NCBI RefSeq assembly: GCF_000820185.1
Contig: NZ_CDCA01000009.1
Coordinates: forward strand, 1-64,000
Direction: 5' to 3'
Origin: Aeromonas tecta
Lineage (GTDB): Bacteria; Pseudomonadota; Gammaproteobacteria; Enterobacterales; Aeromonadaceae
Length of the DNA stretch: 64,000 nucleotides
Below the pieces are notes generated by a model. That model had not been told where the DNA came from. It was given only the letters and a program-made list of their open reading frames with translations, and searched no databases. Positions 31,877 to 40,322 of this stretch are shown piece by piece. The position numbers and the translations under genes are program-made. Every line of letters starts with the position of its first letter. The first letter of the stretch is position 1.

Positions 31877-32689
31877 GTGAGAGAGCCGCGATTGAGCGAG
31901 CAGGTTGTGGCCGATGGTCGCGGCCCTTCCAAGTGCGAACAGATTTGCCAAACCCTGCGCCGCTACATCGGCAGCGGCCAGCTGGAGGCGGGGCAACAGC
32001 TGCCCGCCGAGCGGGCCCTGAGCGAGCGCTTCGCCACCACCCGCATCACCATCAAGGAGGCGCTTTCGAGCCTCGAAGCGGACGGTATCATCTACCGAGC
32101 CGAGCGCCGTGGCTGGTTCGTGGCGCCGCCAAGGCTCACCTATGATCCCGCCATCCACACCCACTTCCACCAGTGGATCGGCGAACAGCAACGGGTAGCC
32201 GAGACCCGGGTGCTGGCCCACGGCGGCGCCCTAGCCAGCAGCGAGCTGTGCCGCTGGATGGGGCTGGCTCCCTTCACCCCCCTCTACGAGATCCGCCGCC
32301 AGCGGCTGATCGACGGCCGCCCCGTGTTGCACGTCAGCCACCATCTGCTGGCGAGCCGCTTCCCCGACATCGCCAGCGCTCCCCTGGCGAGCTCCCTCAC
32401 CGAGCTTTATCAGCAGCGTTATGGCATAGGCCAGGGGGGAGCGAGTCTCGAGATCACCCCCTCGGCGGCGCGGGGGGCCATCGCCCGCGCCCTTAACCTG
32501 ACAGAGGGAAGTGCCGTGCTGCGGCTGGTGCGGGTGAACTATGACGAGACGGGCGCGCTGGTGGATTGCGATGTCGAGCATTGGCGGCCGGATGCCATCC
32601 GCATCTGCCTGGACACCCGGGTGCTCTTGCCCCCGTTGGGGACGAGAGCGGGAACGCCAGCACAGAGTCAGGGAAAGATCCGGGCGTGA
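31877..32689 (+). CDS. phnR: PhnR-like GntR/UTRA regulator
   Basis: A 270-residue GntR-family repressor: winged helix-turn-helix (about 15-80, RALSERFATTRITIKEALSS) and a UTRA effector domain (about 95-250). The segment AERRGWFVAPPRLTYDPAIH matches Salmonella PhnR, the regulator of 2-aminoethylphosphonate uptake, closely from memory. Start taken as GTG with AGGGAT six bases upstream; an ATG 21 bases earlier is possible and longer frames are unlikely. Divergent from the importer operon, with its own Pho box, so it is probably both phosphate-regulated and substrate-responsive. Confidence 0.8.
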   Translation: MREPRLSEQVVADGRGPSKCEQICQTLRRYIGSGQLEAGQQLPAERALSERFATTRITIKEALSSLEADGIIYRAERRGWFVAPPRLTYDPAIHTHFHQWIGEQQRVAETRVLAHGGALASSELCRWMGLAPFTPLYEIRRQRLIDGRPVLHVSHHLLASRFPDIASAPLASSLTELYQQRYGIGQGGASLEITPSAARGAIARALNLTEGSAVLRLVRVNYDETGALVDCDVEHWRPDAIRICLDTRVLLPPLGTRAGTPAQSQGKIRA

Positions 32690-32763
32690 GGCATGGGATC
32701 CTGCCCTGATGGGGGGAAAGGATCCTGTACAGCGAGAGACGATCCTCGCGTCCGGCCAGGGGA

Positions 32764-33528
32764 TCAGTTGTCGATATTGGGGATCAGATCGTCAAAGCTC
32801 TGGTAGCCGCAGTCGGCCAACTGCAGGGACATGGTGTAGGTCTTGGTGTGCTCCCGCTGGCCGATGGCGGGCCGATTCAACTTGAGCTCCTGATGCCAGT
32901 ACTCCTTCATGCGATCGATCAGCGCCATGGCCTCGCTCTCGTCCAGATGGAGCTGGCACAGCGCCATGTAGTTGTTGGACTTGTGCATGTTCTCCACCAG
33001 ATAGTCCCCTAGCACCGCTATGGCCTGGCGCGCCTGCTGGCGGGCGAAACGGCTGTGCTGCTCGAAGCTGATGCGCTCGCTGATGAGGAAGTGGTAGCTG
33101 TTGTCGATGCCGAGCTGCAAGATGCCGAGCCGCTCCAGCTTGCGCAGATAGAGATAGCAGGAAGCATCGGTCAGGCCGTACTCCCGCTTCAGATCGATCA
33201 ACGCCTTGTCGCGCCAGAAGATGTTGGCTAGGAAGGAATAGAGGCCGGGCTCCTTGTGAAACGCCTCATCCTGCTCCTGGGTGAAGACGGCGCGCCGGCT
33301 CTGGGCGTCCTGAGTCTTGTCCAGCAACTCCTCGAACGACAGTCCCACCAGGTGACAGATCTCCAGCAGGGTATCGAACGGCAGGGAAGGCTTGTTCATC
33401 ATCCGCTTGATGGTGGCGATGGAGACACCCATGGCATCGGCCAGGGTCTGGTAGCGGATCCCCTTGTCGGTGAGCGTCTTCTTCAGGGTATCGAGGATGT
33501 GATTGGCCAGGGTCTGGCTGTAGGTCAT
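32764..33528 (-). CDS. XRE-family regulator with a helical C-terminal domain
   Basis: A 254-residue protein. The first 70 residues are a Cro/C1-type helix-turn-helix (YQTLADAMGVSIATIKRMMN). The remainder is alpha-helical and resembles the extension seen in a group of gammaproteobacterial XRE regulators; its ligand is unknown. It has a conserved-looking Trp/Arg-rich middle (LANIFWRDKALIDLKREYGL). The terminal two genes in the region are convergent. Promoter lies in the long gap to its right. Confidence 0.75.
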   Translation of the reverse strand: MTYSQTLANHILDTLKKTLTDKGIRYQTLADAMGVSIATIKRMMNKPSLPFDTLLEICHLVGLSFEELLDKTQDAQSRRAVFTQEQDEAFHKEPGLYSFLANIFWRDKALIDLKREYGLTDASCYLYLRKLERLGILQLGIDNSYHFLISERISFEQHSRFARQQARQAIAVLGDYLVENMHKSNNYMALCQLHLDESEAMALIDRMKEYWHQELKLNRPAIGQREHTKTYTMSLQLADCGYQSFDDLIPNIDN

Positions 33529-33713
33529 GCAACTATTCCTTTATCTGCATTTTGAGTCGTGTCAGAACGTGAATTCTTTTTCTTTTATGGGCTCAGAAAA
33601 TGACACCTGTAAAAACCAGAGAAAATAAACCCGCCGAGAATGGCTGAAATGGCCTGACCAGCCAGGGAGCAAGGTGGCAGATAATGATACCCGGTGGTGC
33701 ATATCCTTCAACC

Positions 33714-33741
33714 TTGTAACATTTTGCTGGTGATGCATAAC
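33714..33741 (+). promoter_or_regulatory. Candidate promoter of a small RNA
   Basis: TTGTAA and CATAAC are separated by 16 bases, an acceptable sigma-70 layout, about 100 bases ahead of two terminator-like hairpins. Confidence 0.35.
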
Positions 33742-33747
33742 GCATCG

Positions 33748-33845
33748 CACATAATCCATCTCGAATCGGATTCATGACCTTACTGGTTGAGAAATCGATT
33801 GTTTGCTTCCAATTTAAGGGTTTTTAAACCGCAAGGTTTTTTTTC
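33748..33845 (+). ncRNA. Possible small RNA ending in orphan terminators
   Basis: The interval from the candidate promoter to the T-run is about 100 bases and has no protein frame of note. The hairpin AAACC/GGTTT followed by eight T, and a second hairpin further on, would give it defined ends. It is divergent from the XRE regulator gene and convergent with yhaJ. Start is a guess; no known RNA family is recognised. Confidence 0.35.
33826..33844 (+). terminator. Orphan terminator 1
   Basis: AAACC/GGTTT short stem with a GCAA tetraloop and eight T after GG, plus-strand orientation. Confidence 0.55.
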
Positions 33846-33858
33846 TTTCCTGGCATTG

Positions 33859-33890
33859 AGCGGAACTCGCGAGAGATCCGCTTTTTCTTT
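33859..33890 (+). terminator. Orphan terminator 2
   Basis: AGCGGA/TCCGCT with an inner CTCGCGAG palindrome and a T-rich tail, plus-strand orientation. Confidence 0.5.
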
Positions 33891-33967
33891 TCTCCAAATC
33901 TGAGCCCGCCGTCAAGGCAGAGGCGCATCTTTCGATACTTCTCGCTGTCGGCCCTCCGTAGAAGGCC

Positions 33968-34882
33968 TCATTCCCCCTTGCAGGGGAACAGCTTGGGGAT
34001 CTCCCGCACCAGCCAGCTCTTGGCCTTGCCCATAGTATCCCGTCGCCAGGCCAGCGCGACCTGGATCTGGTGCCGATATTCGGGCCCTATCACCTTGAGC
34101 CGTCCCGCCTTGATGTCCTCCTCGATCCAGCTCTGGGGCATGGTGCCGACGCCTATGCCCGCCAGCAGGGCATCACGCTTCTCGCTCATGGTGCTGACGG
34201 TGAGGCGCGGCTGTTTGTCCAGCAGGCGGTAGGTGAGCACCGGCTTGCGCAGGGCGGTGTCGGCGATGGCGATGGCGCGGTAGCGGCGCAGGGTATCGTC
34301 CGCCAGGGGCTCGGCCTCCTGATGCAGCGGGTGATCCGGGTGGGCGACGTAGAGCATCACCTCCTCCTGCAACAGCTGATGCTTGATACCGGTCAGCGTC
34401 AGATCGGGGTTGAGGGAGGAGATGAGCAGGTCGGCGCGGCCATCCTCCAGACACTCCCAGCTGCCCGCCAGCACCTCGGCGCGAAACCGCAGACGGGTGT
34501 CGGTGAGCTCGGCCAGCCGCTCCACCAGCGGGTAGAGCGCCTGCACCGGCACCAGGGCATCGACGGCCACCGTGATGTCGGTCTCCCAACCGCGGGCCAG
34601 CGCCCGGGTCTCGCCCACCAGATGCTCGGCGGCCTCCAGCAGCACCCGGCCCTGCTCCAGCAGCATGCGCCCGGCCGGGGTGAACTTGGTGCGATGGCCG
34701 CTGCGATCGAACAGCATGGCGTCCAGCTCGTCCTCCAGCTTCTGCACCGTGTAGCTCAGCGCCGAGGGCACCTTGCCGAGTTCATCGGCGGCCGCCGCGA
34801 AGCTGCCACGACGGTCGATGGCATCCAGCACCCGGATGGCTTCCAGGGTCAGCGCCCGTTCCTTGTTGGTCTCCTTGGCCAT
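33968..34882 (-). CDS. yhaJ: LysR-family regulator, YhaJ-like
   Basis: A 304-residue regulator. Its helix-turn-helix (DAIDRRGSFAAAADELGKVP) and the end (AWRRDTMGKAKSWLVREIPKLF) match E. coli YhaJ closely from memory. E. coli YhaJ activates yqjF and nearby quinone-related genes and responds to trihydroxytoluene-like compounds. The same neighbours are encoded divergently to its right here. Start chosen at MAKETNKERALTLEA. The C-terminal domain has the periplasmic-binding fold usual in LysR regulators. Confidence 0.88.
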   Translation of the reverse strand: MAKETNKERALTLEAIRVLDAIDRRGSFAAAADELGKVPSALSYTVQKLEDELDAMLFDRSGHRTKFTPAGRMLLEQGRVLLEAAEHLVGETRALARGWETDITVAVDALVPVQALYPLVERLAELTDTRLRFRAEVLAGSWECLEDGRADLLISSLNPDLTLTGIKHQLLQEEVMLYVAHPDHPLHQEAEPLADDTLRRYRAIAIADTALRKPVLTYRLLDKQPRLTVSTMSEKRDALLAGIGVGTMPQSWIEEDIKAGRLKVIGPEYRHQIQVALAWRRDTMGKAKSWLVREIPKLFPCKGE

Positions 34883-35141
34883 ATCTACCCTTCAATTTTT
34901 TTGAACATGTTTGCCAGATTATCTCGCTAACAACTTAGGGCAAGTGACCTTAATATTCAACCAACGCTTCGGCAGGAAGGCCGAGCGGCCAAATAAGCGA
35001 TAGTTCAGGACTGTGACACCCAAGATGAGATGTCTGATGTCAGTAAAAGAACAACACTATATTTGAATAACCTCTTGCATGGATGCATTGATTCGGGCCG
35101 ACCCGGCCTTGGCAATGACATATAAAACAAGAGAGTGAAAC

Positions 35142-35468
35142 ATGAAAAACGTAATCAAGATGCTGGCCGTTGCAGGCCTGATGACCGCCGGTGTAGCTCA
35201 GGCTGCCGTTCCCGCCAACTTCAGCGCCGCCCCTGGCGTGCTGGTGGTCAACTGGCAGGCGGACGCCGCCATCGACGGCAAGGCCAACCCCATGCTGGAG
35301 GTGCGTGACGAGTCCGGTGATGTGCTGGCATCCGTCCATGCGAACCTGACGGGCACCCAGCTGGTACAGATCCCGAGCCGCACCCAGGGCAACCTGACGG
35401 TCAGCCTGGGCAACGAGAACAGCAGCTACCGCATCCCGTTCGGTCTGGGTGATGGTCGCCAGCGTTAA
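35142..35468 (+). CDS. Small secreted beta-rich protein, unknown function
   Basis: A 108-residue protein with a signal peptide ending AQA (residues 1-21). The mature part is about 87 residues and rich in beta-prone stretches (GVLVVNWQADAAID, LVQIPSRTQGNLTVSLG). I do not recognise a family. GAGAG precedes the ATG. It lies between yhaJ and yhaK on the yhaK strand with a 30-base gap, so it may be co-regulated. Confidence 0.6.
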   Translation: MKNVIKMLAVAGLMTAGVAQAAVPANFSAAPGVLVVNWQADAAIDGKANPMLEVRDESGDVLASVHANLTGTQLVQIPSRTQGNLTVSLGNENSSYRIPFGLGDGRQR

Positions 35469-35498
35469 TCAACCCTATTGGTACCTGAGGAGCACACC

Positions 35499-36185
35499 AT
35501 GATGAAATTGAGAGCCGCAGAAGCGCGAGGCAAGGCCAACTTTGGCTGGCTGGATGCACGTCACAGCTTCTCGTTCGGTCATTACTATGACCCGGACTGG
35601 ATGGGACACTCTGTCCTGCGGGTCATCAACCAGGATCTGGTGTCGCCGGGTGGCGGTTTTGCCACCCACCCTCACGCCAACATGGAGATCCTGACCTGCG
35701 TGCTGAAAGGCACCATAGAGCACAGGGACAGCCTCGGCCATGCCGAGCAGATCCCGGCGGGGGATTTCCAGCTGATGAGCGCAGGGTCCGGCATCCGGCA
35801 CAGCGAGTACAACCCCTCGCAGACCGAGCCGCTCTCCCTGTTGCAGATCTGGATCGAGCCGAACGAAGTCGGCACGACACCGGGCTATCAGCAGAAGAAG
35901 ATTGAAAACCAGCCCGGGCTGACGCTGGTGGCGTCACCGGATGGTGAGGGGGGATCCTTCAGGATCCGCCAGCAGGCGAAGGTATGGCGGTTGCTGCTCG
36001 CCGAGGGGGAGACCCTCGAATGGGCATTGCAAGGACGACACGGATACCTGCAATTGATTTCAGGGGAGCTGACTGGCAACGGTCTGGCTGCCCGACCCGG
36101 CGATGGCCTGCTCAGTCGTGACGAGCAGCGCTGGTCGCTCAGGGCCTCCCAAGGGAGTGAGGCTCTGCTGTTTGATCTGCCCTGA
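35499..36185 (+). CDS. yhaK: Pirin-family protein, YhaK-like
   Basis: A 228-residue bicupin of the pirin family; E. coli members have quercetin 2,3-dioxygenase activity or act in redox sensing. The N-terminal cupin has FATHPHANMEILTCVLKGTIEHRD, with the His-x-His and Glu metal ligands, and SAGSGIRHSEYNPS. Start chosen at MMKLRAAEAR because GAGGAG lies six bases upstream. Placement beside yhaJ- and yqjF-like genes supports the name. Confidence 0.87.
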   Translation: MMKLRAAEARGKANFGWLDARHSFSFGHYYDPDWMGHSVLRVINQDLVSPGGGFATHPHANMEILTCVLKGTIEHRDSLGHAEQIPAGDFQLMSAGSGIRHSEYNPSQTEPLSLLQIWIEPNEVGTTPGYQQKKIENQPGLTLVASPDGEGGSFRIRQQAKVWRLLLAEGETLEWALQGRHGYLQLISGELTGNGLAARPGDGLLSRDEQRWSLRASQGSEALLFDLP

Positions 36186-36268
36186 TAAATAAATCTCGGC
36201 AAAATGAATGAGTTAACAATTCGGTCTTACACTATTAACGAGTTACTGGTAATCAAAGGAATCTGAAA

Positions 36269-36661
36269 ATGGAAAAGATGAAAGACGTGGCACTGCTGGT
36301 GGGTCGTGTATTGCTGGCGCTGATGTTCGTGATTGCAGGCTGGGGCAAGATCAGCGGCTATGCCGGTACCCAGGGTTACATGGAAGCCATGGGGGTGCCC
36401 GGCGCCATACTGCCGCTGGTGATCCTGCTGGAGCTGGGGGGTGGCCTCGCCATCATGCTGGGCCTGTTTACCCGTAGCATCGCCGTGTTGATGGGTGGTT
36501 TCACCCTGATGGCCGCCTTTATTTTCCACTATCAGCCTGCCGAGCAGATGCAGATGCTGATGTTCATGAAGAACCTCTCCATTGCCGGTGGCTTCCTGGC
36601 CCTGGCGGCGGCCGGTGCCGGTGCCTTCAGCCTGGACGCCCGTCTCGGCAAGAACTGGTAA
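36269..36661 (+). CDS. yqjF: DoxX-family membrane protein, YqjF-like
   Basis: A 130-residue protein with four transmembrane segments. The N terminus VGRVLLALMFVIAGWGKISGYAG and the Gly-Gly helix VILLELGGGLAIMLGL are DoxX hallmarks. In E. coli, yqjF is the YhaJ-activated gene used as an indicator of nitrotoluene breakdown products. Function may concern quinone or membrane redox stress. A clear terminator follows. Confidence 0.85.
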   Translation: MEKMKDVALLVGRVLLALMFVIAGWGKISGYAGTQGYMEAMGVPGAILPLVILLELGGGLAIMLGLFTRSIAVLMGGFTLMAAFIFHYQPAEQMQMLMFMKNLSIAGGFLALAAAGAGAFSLDARLGKNW

Positions 36662-36694
36662 GTCTCTGCAAGTTTAAGTTTTCCAACGCCTTTT

Positions 36695-36721
36695 GGCCGG
36701 TGCAACTGCACCGGCCTTTTT
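36695..36721 (+). terminator. Terminator after the DoxX gene
   Basis: GGCCGGTGCA/TGCACCGGCC, a 10-bp stem followed by five T. Confidence 0.9.
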
Positions 36722-36950
36722 ATTGGCTGCCTTTTGCCGCCCTCAGGCTCCGTCCTTGATGAGGCTGTGATCCCCGCCGACAAGCGCCTTTTGCATCTTC
36801 CCCCCCGATCCCTGACAATCCCATTTCGTGCGACGTGACGGCGGTCATTGCTGTTTGCCCCCTCACCTCATCCCTTGCATCGTTGAATTGGCGGGACTTG
36901 CCCATGTTTACCCTCTGCCACCCCATCTTTTGAATCTGCGGGAGTTGATT

Positions 36951-39900
36951 ATGTTTACTCTCTACCACTCCAATCAGCTGGATCTGCTCAAAGAGTTGCT
37001 GGTGGATCGCATCCGGCAGACGCCGCTCGCCCACCCCTTCGAGCGGGAGCAGATCCTGGTGCAGAGCCCGGGCATGGCCCAGTGGCTCAAGCTGGAGCTG
37101 GCCAAGGCATTCGGCATCGCCGCCAACATCGACTTTCCCCTGCCCGCCAGCTTCATCTGGGAGATGTTTACCCAGGTGCTGGCGGATGTGCCTTGCATAA
37201 GCCCCTACAACAAGGGGGCCATGAGCTGGCAGCTGATGACCATATTGCCGGCCCTGCTGGACAGACCTGCCTTCGCACCCCTGGCCGCCTATCTGGGGGG
37301 CGCCGATCGGCGAGCTGAAGATCAGCCGTCCGAACCGGACCAGGTGCGGCTCTGGCAGCTGTGCCAGAAGGTCGCGGATCTGTTCGACCAGTATCTGGTC
37401 TACCGGCCGGACTGGATCGCCCGCTGGGAAGAGGGGGAGGGTCTGGTCGGCACCGGCCGCCAGGAGCTGGCGGAGGTGAGCGGCCAGGACTGGCAGCCAG
37501 AGCTGTGGCGCGAGCTGGTGGCCCGCACCCTGGTGCTCGCGCCCAGCGGCTATCACAGAGCCAACCTCTACGAGGAATTTATCCACGAGCTGGCGCGCAC
37601 CCGGGATCTGCCGGGCAAGCTGCCCCGGCGGGTGTTCGTGTTCGGCATCTCGGCGCTGCCGCCGCGCTACGTGGAGGCACTGCTGGCCCTCGGCAGCCGG
37701 GACGAGGTGGAGGTGCATCTGTTCGTCACCAACCCCTGCCGCTACTACTGGGGGGATCTGCTGGACAGGAAGACCCTCGCCAGATTGGCCAACAAACTCA
37801 AGCCCGGCACCGATATCGAGGCGTTGCAGGGCCCGGCCAACCCGCTGCTCGCCTCCATGGGCAAGCTGGGGCGGGACTATCTGCACCAGCTGATGGAGCT
37901 GGAGGTGCCGCAGATAGAGGCCTTCGTCGATATCGACGAAACCAGCCTGCTGCATTGCATCCAGAAGGACGTGCTGGAGCTGGGATCCCGAGGGGAGGGT
38001 CAGTTCGAACTGGACAGCAGCCATCACAAGAGCCCCATCAATCCGGCGGATGGATCCCTGCAGATCCACGCCTGCCACGGCCCCATGCGCGAGCTGGAGG
38101 TGCTGCACGATCGGCTGCTGGCGCTGTTCGAGCAAGACTCCAGCCTCACCCCGAAAGACGTGGTGGTGATGATGCCGGACGTGAACAGCTACGGCCCCTA
38201 TATCCAGGCGGTCTTCGGCAAGGAGAAGCCGGGGGCGCGCGGGCACATCCCCTTCGCCGTGTCGGACAGGGCCGCCAGCCAGGAGAGCCCGTTGTTGCAA
38301 AGCTTTCTCGCTCTGCTCGGGCTGCCGAACGCCCGCTTCGGTGCGGGGGAGCTGCTCGCCATCCTGGAGGTGCCCGCCGTACTACGCCGCTTCGAGCTCG
38401 ATGACGACGAGTTCAACCAGCTGCGGCGCTGGGTGCAGGAGACCGGCATCCGCTGGGGGCTGGACGATGCCTATCCCACCCGCTTCGCGCTGCCGCCGCT
38501 GTCCGGCAACAGCTGGCTGTTCGGCCTGCGTCGCATGTTGCTCGGCTTCGCCATGGGAGACGGGGAGCCGGTGGACGGCATACTGCCTTACGCTGACATC
38601 GAGGGTCAGCAAGGGCTGGCCCTCGGCAAGCTGGCCTGGTTTGTGGATTCCCTCGCCGAATTTCTGCCGCGGCTGCAACAGCCACAGCGCCTGGGGGACT
38701 GGGTCGCCTGTCTCAACGCGCTGCTCGAGCGCTTCTACCTCGCCGATGAGGACGAAGAGCGGCTGCTGCAGCTCATCCGCACTGCCCTTGCGGACTGGCA
38801 AGGGGGGCTGGCCGAGGCGCGTTTCGAGCAGCCCATCAGCCCCGAGCTGCTACGGGATTACCTCGGCAGCGTGCTGGGGGAGTCGCGCTCCAGCCAGCGC
38901 TTCCTCGCCGGTCAAGTCAACTTCTGCACCCTTATGCCGATGCGCTCCATCCCCTTCCGCCAGGTCTGCCTGCTCGGCATGAACGACGGCGTCTACCCGC
39001 GCACTCTGGCCCCCATGGGCTTCGATCTGATGGCGGTAGCCTCCCGGCGCGGCGATCGATCCCGGCGGGACGATGACCGCTACCTCTTCCTCGAGGCGCT
39101 GCTCAGCGCCCAGCAGGGGCTCTATATCAGCTATCAGGGGTTCAGCGCCGAAGACAACAGCGAGAAGGTACCCTCCGTGTTGCTGGCGGAGCTCATCGAC
39201 TATGTGCGCCAGGGCTTCGTGCTGGCGGGGGACGAGGCGCTCGATGACGAGACCTCGGGGGAGCGGCTGCTCAAACACCTGATCATCGAACACCCGCTCA
39301 CCCCTTACAGCCACAGCTACTTCTATCCCGAGCCGGGGTCGCGGCTGTTCACCTATGCCGCCGACTGGCTGCCGGCCCTCAATCCCGTGCCGGGGGCGAG
39401 CAACTTCCAGAGCGGCGAGCTCCCGTTACCGCCCGAATGGGGCAAGGAGCAGGGGCTGGAGCTGGCCGAGCTGCTGCGCTTCTATCGTCAGCCCGCCAGG
39501 TACTTCCTCAATCGCCGCCTCAAGGTGTGGTTCGAACTCAACGAGGCGAACATAGAGGACAGCGAGCCGTTCGAACTGGATGGCCTGCAACATTATCAGC
39601 TCAAAGCCCTGCTGCTGGATGCCCACCTCGACGAGGGCAGCAGTGACGTGCGGCGCGAGCGGTTGCGGCTCAGCGGCCAGCTGCCACAAGGCTGGTTCGG
39701 CAACCTGCTGCTGGACGATCTGGACGAGCAGATGGGCGGCCTGGCCGCGCGGCTGCGGCCCTGGATTGCCGGCGAGGGGGAGGATGAAAAACGGGCGGTG
39801 GAGATCGACATCGCCCTGGCCCAGGGTCAGCTGCAGGGCTGGATCGATACCCAGAAGGGCCGGGCTTTGGTGATCAAACCCGGCAGCTTCAACGGCAAGG

Positions 39901-40322
39901 ATCTGTTGCTGGGCTGGGTGCAACACCTCTGCCTCTGCCTGAGCGATTCCCCCGGCGACACCCTGCTGTTCGACGCCAAGCAGAGCTGGCGGCTGCCGGT
40001 GCTGTCCGCCGACGAGGCGCGCCCCAAACTGGCGGCGCTGGTGGCGCTCTGGCAGCAGGGGATGAAGCGGCCGCTGCCGTTCTTCCCGAACACCGCCTGG
40101 GAATGGCTCAAGGCGATGGAGAAGGATCCCGACAAGCCGGATGCCGCCGACAAGCTGGCCCTTGCCCGTTTCAACGGCGGCTACATGGTGACGGGGGAAG
40201 GGGAAGACGTCTACGTCGCCCGCTGCTTCCCCGAGCTCAACGATGAGGTGCTGACCCAGCTGCGGGCCCTGGCCCGCGAACACCTGACGCCGCTGCACAA
40301 CAGCCTGGAGGCGCTCCCATAA
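36951..40322 (+). CDS. recC: Exonuclease V (RecBCD) subunit RecC
   Basis: The 1,123-residue subunit that recognises Chi and directs the unwound strand in RecBCD double-strand-break repair. Nearly every block known from E. coli RecC is visible: the start LYHSNQLDLL, ILVQSPGMAQWLKLELAKAF, PLPASFIWEMF, TNPCRYYWGDL, MPMRSIPFRQVCLLGMNDGV, and RGDRSRRDDDRYLFLEAL. Start chosen at MFTLYHSNQLD with GGGAG six bases upstream; a longer open frame adds 41 non-conserved residues. The stop codon's last base is shared with the recB ATG. No ptrA gene sits between recC and recB, unlike E. coli. Confidence 0.96.
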   Translation: MFTLYHSNQLDLLKELLVDRIRQTPLAHPFEREQILVQSPGMAQWLKLELAKAFGIAANIDFPLPASFIWEMFTQVLADVPCISPYNKGAMSWQLMTILPALLDRPAFAPLAAYLGGADRRAEDQPSEPDQVRLWQLCQKVADLFDQYLVYRPDWIARWEEGEGLVGTGRQELAEVSGQDWQPELWRELVARTLVLAPSGYHRANLYEEFIHELARTRDLPGKLPRRVFVFGISALPPRYVEALLALGSRDEVEVHLFVTNPCRYYWGDLLDRKTLARLANKLKPGTDIEALQGPANPLLASMGKLGRDYLHQLMELEVPQIEAFVDIDETSLLHCIQKDVLELGSRGEGQFELDSSHHKSPINPADGSLQIHACHGPMRELEVLHDRLLALFEQDSSLTPKDVVVMMPDVNSYGPYIQAVFGKEKPGARGHIPFAVSDRAASQESPLLQSFLALLGLPNARFGAGELLAILEVPAVLRRFELDDDEFNQLRRWVQETGIRWGLDDAYPTRFALPPLSGNSWLFGLRRMLLGFAMGDGEPVDGILPYADIEGQQGLALGKLAWFVDSLAEFLPRLQQPQRLGDWVACLNALLERFYLADEDEERLLQLIRTALADWQGGLAEARFEQPISPELLRDYLGSVLGESRSSQRFLAGQVNFCTLMPMRSIPFRQVCLLGMNDGVYPRTLAPMGFDLMAVASRRGDRSRRDDDRYLFLEALLSAQQGLYISYQGFSAEDNSEKVPSVLLAELIDYVRQGFVLAGDEALDDETSGERLLKHLIIEHPLTPYSHSYFYPEPGSRLFTYAADWLPALNPVPGASNFQSGELPLPPEWGKEQGLELAELLRFYRQPARYFLNRRLKVWFELNEANIEDSEPFELDGLQHYQLKALLLDAHLDEGSSDVRRERLRLSGQLPQGWFGNLLLDDLDEQMGGLAARLRPWIAGEGEDEKRAVEIDIALAQGQLQGWIDTQKGRALVIKPGSFNGKDLLLGWVQHLCLCLSDSPGDTLLFDAKQSWRLPVLSADEARPKLAALVALWQQGMKRPLPFFPNTAWEWLKAMEKDPDKPDAADKLALARFNGGYMVTGEGEDVYVARCFPELNDEVLTQLRALAREHLTPLHNSLEALP

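Larger units (their letters stand above)
33529..33967 (+). other. 439-base gap: promoter region plus orphan terminators
   Basis: No convincing protein gene is seen. The left part is the promoter of the XRE gene. The right part has two plus-oriented terminator-like hairpins without a plus-strand gene before them, described separately. Confidence 0.6.
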
